This document shows, in pieces, positions 57,011-64,000 of a DNA stretch of 64,000 nt. Position numbers and translations under genes: made by a program. This DNA is from Chloranthus sessilifolius. Taxonomy: Eukaryota > Streptophyta > Magnoliopsida > Chloranthales > Chloranthaceae. Every line of letters begins with the position of its first letter. The first letter of the stretch is position 1. The notes beneath the pieces were generated by a model that worked only from the letters and a program-made list of their open reading frames with translations, searched no databases and was not told where the DNA came from. The stretch is taken from assembly GCA_021018995.1 (NCBI GenBank), contig CM037587.1, positions 6,512,866 to 6,576,865 of the forward strand, given 5' to 3'.

Positions 57011-57032
57011 GTGGTAATGGGATCATGGGGAA

Positions 57033-57282
57033 CAAGGTATCAAATTAGGTATCAGGTATTGGTCCATCTTGAATAGATATCGATATGGTAGCGGTGATAT
57101 CGTATTGATTTTTTTTTCCAGAAAAAAAGAAAAATAATTTAATATCGGCTCGTACCGAGTCAGTATCAGCCCGATACCGATACCGATACCTATACCACCT
57201 AGATACCTGTATTGGGGTGGTATCAGTATCGGTTATGGAAGAAATCGATACATATCGATATTGATCGAGTTTTGATACCATG
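57033..57282. mobile_element. hAT-like MITE, CATGG family (250 bp)
   Basis: Ends CAAGGTATCAAA and, inverted, CATGGTATCAAAA. Flanks ATGGGGAA (57025-57032) and ATGTAGAA (57283-57290) match at only 6 of 8. The interior repeats CCGATACCGATACC and ATCGATA units. Confidence 0.68.
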
Positions 57283-57355
57283 ATGTAGAATGGTTATTGG
57301 TTATGTCATGTCATGTGATCATTGCATGCCATGTATTTGATTACATTGTTCCAAT

Positions 57356-57609
57356 CAAAGGCGTCAAACTCGGTATCAGGTATCGGTCCATGGAGGACCG
57401 ATACAAATCGACCGATAACGAGTTGTATTGGTACCTTTTGAAAAATATATATAATAAATTTAAGAAAATAGAGGTATCGGCCAATACCGATACCTGTACT
57501 TATTGGCAGATACCGATATCAATACTAATACTCGAGTTGATATCTGATATGTATCGATTTGACGAAAAACCGATACGTTTCGCCGATACCACCGATATTT
57601 GAGACCATG
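57356..57609. mobile_element. hAT-like MITE, CATGG family (254 bp)
   Basis: Ends CAAAGGCGTCAAA and, inverted, CATGGTCTCAAA. Flanks GTTCCAAT (57348-57355) and GTTCCGAT (57610-57617) are an 8-bp duplication with one change. The interior has CCGATACC/GGTATCGG repeats similar to, but not identical with, the neighbour at 57033. Confidence 0.8.
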
Positions 57610-57617
57610 GTTCCGAT

Positions 57618-58254
57618 TATATTCTCTTTCTTCTATGTTTTCTACTTGAATTCACATGTGAGCTAATAATTAGATATGAGGAACTTGAGATGTTGCGGTG
57701 CCCAGGCCAACTCTTGTTTAGTGATTCGAGGTGACAGCTCTAATTGCTTCATTTAATGTGATTAGTTTTATAGAAATGGAAGATTGCAAGAGAGGAAACG
57801 CATTAATCGTTAAGTTTTCCTAATTTCCTCTTGTATCCAAACTCAACCTATTTTTTATGTTCTCAAAAGAAAAAAAAAAAATTCACCTCTTGACATTTGG
57901 CGCAGTTATGAAGGATCGAACCTGGGTCATCCTCAAATGTGTTCACTTTTCATTATTTGTTCACTTTTCATTTCAGTTATCTCATTCTTCATTTCAGCTT
58001 ACAACATTGATTTTAGTTTAGTTGCTTTAGATTCTAGCTAAATATGTTGTCCGATTCACAGTTCAGTTTTCACTTGGATTCAGTCGCCTACTTGCGTGTG
58101 TGGTTGCATTGGTGCTAATACCTTATTGAAGCAAACCCTGTTACTTCGTTTTTAAGTCTGCTGAGTACATGTCAAAGTCACTTAGTTCGCTGGTGTTGGA
58201 AAAATTGTGTACGGTCCAGATAAGATAATGAGGCACGAGAAATCTCGTTGTCTT
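57618..58254. other. No recognisable feature
   Basis: AT-rich intergenic sequence with an A run near 57868-57880. The pair TTCACTTTTCATT repeats near 57945-57975. No ORF or RNA gene was seen. Confidence 0.5.
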
Positions 58255-58257
58255 TAA

Positions 58258-60253
58258 GGTCCTATTTGATAGCAATGAAACTCCAAAGAAGAAATGAAAT
58301 TAATTTTTAAATTGATTTCCTAGGAAATGATTTCCTCTATATATGAATTTTTCACTGTTTGATTAGTGTGTTTGAGAAATGAATTTCATTGACTTGTTTG
58401 ATTAGTATCTTTGAAAATGAATTTTTAAGTTTTGATCATTTATTATTAAAATTATAATTAAAGTCAAATATTACCCAATAATTTTTTTAATGATATTCTA
58501 TTATATTACAAATTAATATCATTATAATCACTATTTATTACTAAGTTATATAAGTCAAAATTTGAAAAGTCAAACTCAAATAAAAAGTCAAACTTTGATC
58601 AAACTTAAAATTTTGATAAAAAAAATACATAAAACTAAATAACAAAATTATAAATGCTAGTATCTAATGTAAGTTTATACGTTGAAATGAATTAAATTTT
58701 TATAAAAGTCAAACTTTGATCAAAATTTCAACTTTAATCAAGAGATAGTTTTGCAATGTACCAATAAGTTATAAAAGTCAAACTGTAAATTAATATAACA
58801 ATATTCATATATATATCGATAAGTTACACTAGTCAAAATTTGATCAAATATCCACTTTAAATAAAAATCAAACTTTGACCAAACGTAAAACTTTTATTAA
58901 TAAAAAATTTTAAGACTAAAATACAAAGTTATATAGTAAACGCTAGTATGTATTATATATTGAAATAAAATTAAAATTTTAAACTTGAAAGAAAATTTAA
59001 TTTTAAAAAAAAGTCAAACTTTGATTAATTTTTTAAACTTTGATCAATAAAAAATTCGACAATCTAACGCCAACCTACAAATTAACATAACAGTATTTGT
59101 ATCCATCGCTAGGTTACACTAGTATAAACTTTGACTAAATATCAACTTTTAAAAAAGTCAACCTTTGACCAAATATAAAAAAAAGTAAAATAAAATTTGG
59201 TAATGTACTAGAAAGTAATAAATTAAAAAACTGATAATCTCATTCAAGATACAGAAGTTCAAAAAAATTAAATATTAAAAAGTCAAAGTTTGACTGAATA
59301 TCAAACTTTGACTAATTAAAATTTTCATTACCAAAATATAAATAACAACAGTAATAATTAATATCTACTGTCAAGATACACTTCTCAACTTTTTAATTAT
59401 AATATTTTACTAATAAAAATTTATAACATTTTATAAAAAATCAAACTTTGACCAAAAGTCAAACTTTGACAAAGAAAAAATTGCACTCATACGATATAAA
59501 TTTATGTAGTAGTAGACTCTACCTATAAGTAGGTTTCGAGTTTGACTAAAAATAAAATTTGTGTAAAAGTCAAAGTTTGACTAAAGATCAAACTATTGAC
59601 TAATACAATTGAGAATCTAGTTTCAAATTATACATCAAAACGATAATATCCTTTTTTTTTCATCAAATTATTGGAGTTTAACTTTAATAAAAAATAAATT
59701 TTAATTAAAAGTCCAAGTTTGACCTTAAGTCAACATTTGACTTTTAAAAATTTGATAATATATTACTAACTTACAACTTATTATCATGTTTCAGTAATTA
59801 AAGTTTGATCAAAAGTTAAAACTTTATATAACTTATAAATCCAATTAAAGTTTGATTAAAATTCAAACTTTGAAGAAAGTCAAATATTAGCTGAAAAAAG
59901 TATGATGTAGATAATGTGGTGGTCATAGTAATCATGTCGGTATGTTGATCATAGAAATTGAAGTTACTTTTTAATAGTCAAAAAATAATTTTTTTTGCTT
60001 TTAAGATTTTTACAAGTAACTTTCGATTTGCAATCACAAAACTTATTATTTTGTTAGTAGGAAACTCAATTTCAGCCATTTAAATGGTTGAAATGGTTTC
60101 CTCCTAAAATTATTTGGTGTATGGAAATTCAATTTCCATGCGGGATGACTTAATTTCATTTTCATCTCCTTCAATAACTGTCAAGCAACAACAATTGGAA
60201 ACTAAATTTCATTTCCACCATGAAATTACATTTTCATGTTATCAAACAAGACC
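58258..60253. mobile_element. PIF/Harbinger-like non-autonomous element (1996 bp), W-box rich
   Basis: Terminal repeats GGTCCTATTTGATAGCA and, inverted, GGTCTTGTTTGATAACA are flanked by TAA on both sides (58255-58257, 60254-60256), the 3-bp duplication of PIF/Harbinger elements. There is no transposase. From about 58550 to 59890 the sequence is a degenerate array of AGTCAAACTTTGAC-type units, with about 25 TTGAC/GTCAA cores by eye count. Confidence 0.8.
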
Positions 60254-60256
60254 TAA

Positions 60257-61696
60257 ACTAATATGTTTTCTTACCACTTAGTGCAAGCGATCACTAATAG
60301 GTTATCAGCAAACTGGTTCTAGGATACAACGAATCGATTGTGTATTCTTGTAATGGATTTGGTGAATTTGATCACTAAATATGACAAGAATGCTTTGACC
60401 AAAACCCTAAAGACAGAATCAGTGAGAAGGAAGACTCCATTATTGTGAGAAAATAATAATTTTAGATTCTTTAAATAGAAAATCACGTGGTGTGTTAATG
60501 CACTACAATAAGGTGGCTCCATGATGATTAAAGATCCAACCACCATGAAAAGCATAGCTAGTAAAGGGGGAAGTGACTCATGCTACTTTGGGATAATGGC
60601 TCCTGACCGATATTTAAACAAGTGGTGCTTAAATGATGCTACACCACTAAAATGTCACTTTTTCTCTCACCATCAAAGTATGATTTATCATTGTGCCATG
60701 TGACACACATGTATGATCAATCTAAATTGGCCAAGTGCTAATCTATCGTTGGAACATGTCTCAACCAAAGGATCATGCTTCTAAGTGAATGTAAACCATC
60801 CGATGGGTGGACTTTATTCTCAGCCATCAAAATTAAAAACAACCGTTTGTATTAGAGTGCCTAGATTGGATGGTTCGAATCTCCCAAAAAGTGTGATTTT
60901 TGAACTCATAGTCCTTCAATTGATGATATATCATTTTCATGGTATGAATTTCCAAGATCATAAACCAATAAATGGTATAAGATCCTTCAAACATCATTTA
61001 TTGTTTAAATGACAGTAAGGAGAGTCGATCTATCAGGTACATCAAACAATTCAAATATCATACCTACCGCTTCAAGCCAATCGAAAAAAGTATCCACATC
61101 TAATCTTTGTCAAACTTGGGAATTTTGGTATTTTTCAAATTGTTATAATGGTAGATTCCGAATCATTTTGATAAAATACGGCATTTTTTTGAAAAATATA
61201 CATATCATACACCTTTTTTCGCCACAATATACTAAACATGTATAAAGTCCATATTTTTAAATAAAATGCATATTTCTAGTATTAAACGTGTTTTTCTCGT
61301 ACTTTATCATAATTTTGAAAAACTGTTTTAAACTACTTAAAAAATTTAACATATCTCAATCTTTCACTCAATTTTTTCATTTTTTTTGTCTTCCCTATTT
61401 TATAGTTTTTTTGCTTTCGATTTTTCTTTTCACTTTTTTTTTTTTTTTTCTCTGTACTTTGTCATTTTCTTTCGACTTTCTTGCTCACCGTATTAAACTT
61501 ATACCCATTTTTTGTCACTTTTATTCAGAATCATTTGGATGATCATCCTCATCATGAAAAGCATGTTCTTCATGTCCTTTGTGATATCCGATGCTGCATA
61601 CACAGTTTCAATCTCTTTGGTTAATGCCCATGACGGTTTGGCTGTCACAAACACTATTTCAATCGTCGTAAATGATATATTGTTCCCGTTGATTGT
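60257..61696. other. No recognisable gene
   Basis: AT-rich intergenic DNA. Short ORFs such as 61512-61700 (ISDAAYTVSISLVNAHDGL) could be an old coding relic, because the reading appears to go on after the MITE at 61705-62016, but no family is recognised. T-runs occur at 61386-61450. Confidence 0.45.
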
Positions 61697-61704
61697 CTAA
61701 TGAC

Positions 61705-62016
61705 CATAGTGATAAATTTCGTTTTCGGAAACATTTCGGTAGGGGGTCATTTCGGATAAATTTTGAGAAAATTTTGAAAAGTTTCAGGAAAATTTCGGGA
61801 AGTACAAAAAATATTAAATATAAATTATATTTAAACTTCATAAAAAATTTATTTATTATTTAAAAAATGACAAAAATTAGAAAATATTTATTAATTTCTG
61901 TGAAATTTCGTTAATTTCACCGAAATTAATGAAATTTCACCGAAAGTTTCTCCTGACCCCCGTTTCGATAAATTTCAAAGAAATTTCGGAGAATTTCGAA
62001 CAAATTTGTCACTATG
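61705..62016. mobile_element. hAT-like MITE, CATAGT family (312 bp)
   Basis: Ends CATAGTGATAAATTT and, inverted, CATAGTGACAAATTT. Flanks CTAATGAC (61697-61704) and CTGATGAC (62017-62024) match at 7 of 8. The interior is built from AATTTCGG/CCGAAATT repeats, a different core from the other two family members. Confidence 0.88.
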
Positions 62017-62024
62017 CTGATGAC

Positions 62025-62689
62025 ACAGAAGAACTAGAACTTCCTTATGATAGGAGGCCTTGGCTTTCATCACCAACTTTCCTTTTGAGCAACTTTTATG
62101 GTTGTGGGCCTTGAGGCAAAACCTTGGTGACTCGTTCAATTTGACCGTTGATGTTTCATATGGTCCCTTCTAATATGTTGTTTTTGCATTTCAACAGCAT
62201 CTCAACTGAAAATGCAAAAGTAAGGAAAGAAAAATAAATAGAATCATACGGGGGCACAAGAATTATTAGAGAGAGGGCAATGGAGAAAGGGCAATGGTAA
62301 GGTTCAACTAGGTTGAATCGGATTTCAAGTTCAATCACATCTGCAGCCCTTGGAAATAGGAGCATCTTGACTGCACATCATACGTCATCCTATAAAAAGT
62401 AAAAACCATGAAAGCCAAGATTCTACCATATGTGAGGGCTAGCTACAGATATGGTTGAACTCGAATTCAGTTCAACCTAGTTGGATTTGACCATTGCCCA
62501 TTAGGGAAATCACTACACTCCGAGAAAAACTCTTTTTATTCACTTTTTATGCAAATAACATCTTTACTATTATAATGCGAGAAGGGGAGTTGTCACTGGA
62601 AGGATTAAGTTTCTTTAAAATGTGACAGGAATACACTTTCCTTAAAATCTCTCATACATCCCTAGGTTACTACTCCCTTTTCTTTTGCC
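62025..62689. other. Intergenic sequence with a small foldback
   Basis: GGGCAATGGTAAGGTTCAACTAGG near 62286 recurs inverted near 62480-62505 (CAACCTAGTTGG...CCATTGCCC), giving a ~220-bp palindromic unit. It may be another MITE, but I could not find a target duplication. Nothing else is recognisable. Confidence 0.5.
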
Positions 62690-62699
62690 CACGTACATT

Positions 62700-62931
62700 T
62701 TTTTTTATTTTTTTATTTTTTTATAATGCCATACGGCATAGAGTGCCTGTGCAACCAGCACGCAACTAGGATCCATGTGTTGTACCTGGGGAATAAATTC
62801 TACACGACAAACCACTCACTTTTCTTAATACAAAGGGATGAAGCAAACGTGGAGTCTAGAACCCAAGACCTCATCCTACAAAAGGGGCAGGATACCAACT
62901 AAGCTATCACTCAATCGGTCTCATGTACATT
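62700..62931 (-). mobile_element. tRNA-derived SINE
   Basis: On the minus strand the 5' end has a pol III A box TAGCTTAGTTGG (62895-62906) and a B box GGTTCTAGACTCC (62851-62863), 31 bp apart. The unit ends in an A-rich tail (T-rich 62700-62731 on the plus strand). Flanks CACGTACATT (62690-62699) and CATGTACATT (62932-62941) form a target duplication with one change. Confidence 0.85.
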
Positions 62932-62989
62932 ATAAGTGCATTCTACTAGTTAGTAATAATTAATATTCAAAAATCTTACAGTTATACAT

Positions 62990-63570
62990 ACTAGGGGCAC
63001 AATCCATGTCTATTGTCATCACAAACCAGAAAGCAAGTTGGTCGAAAGAAAGATTTCTCGATTATATTGTAGCTACACTCCAAGGAGATGTTCTGCAATG
63101 GTAAAAATTATGGGAAAAATCAGTTGAAGGAAAACAACAAAAAGAAAAGCTTTTAGAAAGTTTTCTAACCTTTCAAAGATATCCTAAAACATTTTACGAT
63201 AATCATCAAAGAACATCTTTGTAGTTATACTGGTGAAACATATCTACAAGAAGAAGCTATTTTTATTTTATCAAAAATTGAATTATACAATATTTGTCAA
63301 TTTCAAGAATATTGTAATATGCTCAAAAAATATTATTATCAATTGGAACCTCCAATTCATAAACAGTGATTATAACAATTTTATAATAAATTACCAACCC
63401 CATGTGATGAGTTAGCCATAAAAGGATATCTCGAATGGATCAATAAATTATCTAAACCAGATAATTTAGAGTTAAGAATAACCTTTATGCTAAGATTAAT
63501 TGTAGAAGATGTCTGGAATTAAAAGCTAAAAAACAAGTTAAAAAGCAAATTACAAATGCAAATTTTGGTC
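62990..63570 (+). pseudogene. Second pararetrovirus-like coat protein/gag fragment
   Basis: Frames broken by stops give FLDYIVATLQGDVLQW (about 63056), EHLCSYTGETYLQEEAIFIL and KYYYQLEPPIHKQ (63210-63370), YNKLPTPCDELAIKGYLEW (about 63390) and LKNKLKSKLQ near 63530. The KLPTP...EW pattern resembles capsid domains of some caulimovirids. It could also be an LTR-element gag. It differs clearly from the coat protein at 30958-31680, so it is another lineage. Confidence 0.5.
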
Positions 63571-63601
63571 AAAAATGTTGTACCAAAACTCTAATACTCA
63601 A

Positions 63602-63870
63602 CAAGGCTAAGGCTTTGATACCATTTACAAAGATCACTGGAAACTTAAGACTTGATGTCTCAACAAGGCTGAGGTTCTACCTATTTATAGAACTTTCAAG
63701 ATAAGCCATGATTCGATCTTATCTCTACTTTTCAAAGAGATCATTACTTTACAAAAAGAAAAGGACGAAAAGAAAATTGACTATAATCTACTTTTATTTG
63801 TTCAAAAGTAAATTTAATTCTATTTGCTTTTTTGCATGGGAGAAGCGTCATGGGTGACGTCATTTTGGTA
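63602..63870 (-). promoter_or_regulatory. Pararetrovirus-like promoter and PBS on the minus strand
   Basis: Minus-strand order: TGACGTCA (63855-63862) with a second GCGTCA core (63845-63850), TATA box CTATAAATAG (63681-63690), then TGGTATCAAAGCC (about 63603-63616), an initiator-Met primer site. The arrangement parallels 21858-22301. It faces the plus-strand coat-protein fragment, so the two are joined head-on. Confidence 0.6.
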
Positions 63871-64000
63871 GCAACATGTCCTGGATGAGCTGAAGTCGAT
63901 CATTCTACTCTTTTCTTTGTGATAGTGGTGTGGTCCATTATGCTTCTATATAGTTTCCGAGATTGTGATAGTACACTAAGTCTTTAGAGGCAGGACTATC

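Noticed and set aside
62840..62925. Possible tRNA gene (A and B boxes on the minus strand)
   Set aside because: There is no full cloverleaf or CCA-proximal acceptor pairing, and the unit has an A-rich tail and flanking duplication, so it is a SINE head.

Overview
The window is plant nuclear DNA, most likely from a woody angiosperm with a repeat-rich genome. It holds one recognisable host gene, the last two exons of a cellulose synthase (CESA) at 54280-56836, and the rest is a stack of nested transposable elements. Clade and species cannot be fixed from the sequence. The evidence for a plant is the CESA gene, chromodomain Ty3/gypsy and Ty1/copia elements with initiator-Met primer sites, plant L1-type LINEs and endogenous caulimovirid (pararetrovirus) DNA.

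Layout. 1-1285 is the right part of a gypsy LTR with an internal triplication. 1286-5371 is a decayed LINE (A) holding a 229-bp hAT-like MITE. A scrap of RTE-type LINE reverse transcriptase follows at 5430-5730. From about 5740 to 38955 runs one endogenous pararetrovirus (EPRV) cut into four pieces (RT-RNase H-ORF2, then intergenic region, then movement protein-coat protein, then coat-protein zinc knuckle) by three insertions: LINE B (7921-20907, itself carrying gypsy A at 8789-15324), LINE C (22406-28802, minus strand) and gypsy B (31762-38613). LINE B, LINE C and gypsy A are supported by target-site duplications. An inverted second copy of the EPRV tail and promoter fills 38956-40281. 40283-43310 holds the 3' end of another LTR element and a LINE ORF1 relic (D) with a hAT-like MITE. 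A complete copia element (44214-50701, minus) contains a solo gypsy LTR (44461-45379), and both have perfect 5-bp duplications.

The right quarter (50702-64000) is host-like sequence around the CESA exons. It is peppered with small non-autonomous DNA elements: two hAT-like MITE families with 8-bp duplications, a 2.0-kb PIF/Harbinger-like element packed with W-box cores, foldbacks and a tRNA-derived SINE. It ends in a second pararetrovirus-like fragment.

Almost every element ORF is broken by stops, frameshifts or lost catalytic residues, so I expect no autonomous element here. The CESA exons are intact and correctly spliced, but no upstream exon was found in the 54 kb to the left. Points most worth a second look: the reassembled EPRV; the RanBP2-like zinc finger in LINE ORF1; the gypsy elements that share coding and U5 sequence but have unrelated U3 modules built from different palindromes; and the MITE families with conserved ends but copy-specific repetitive cores.
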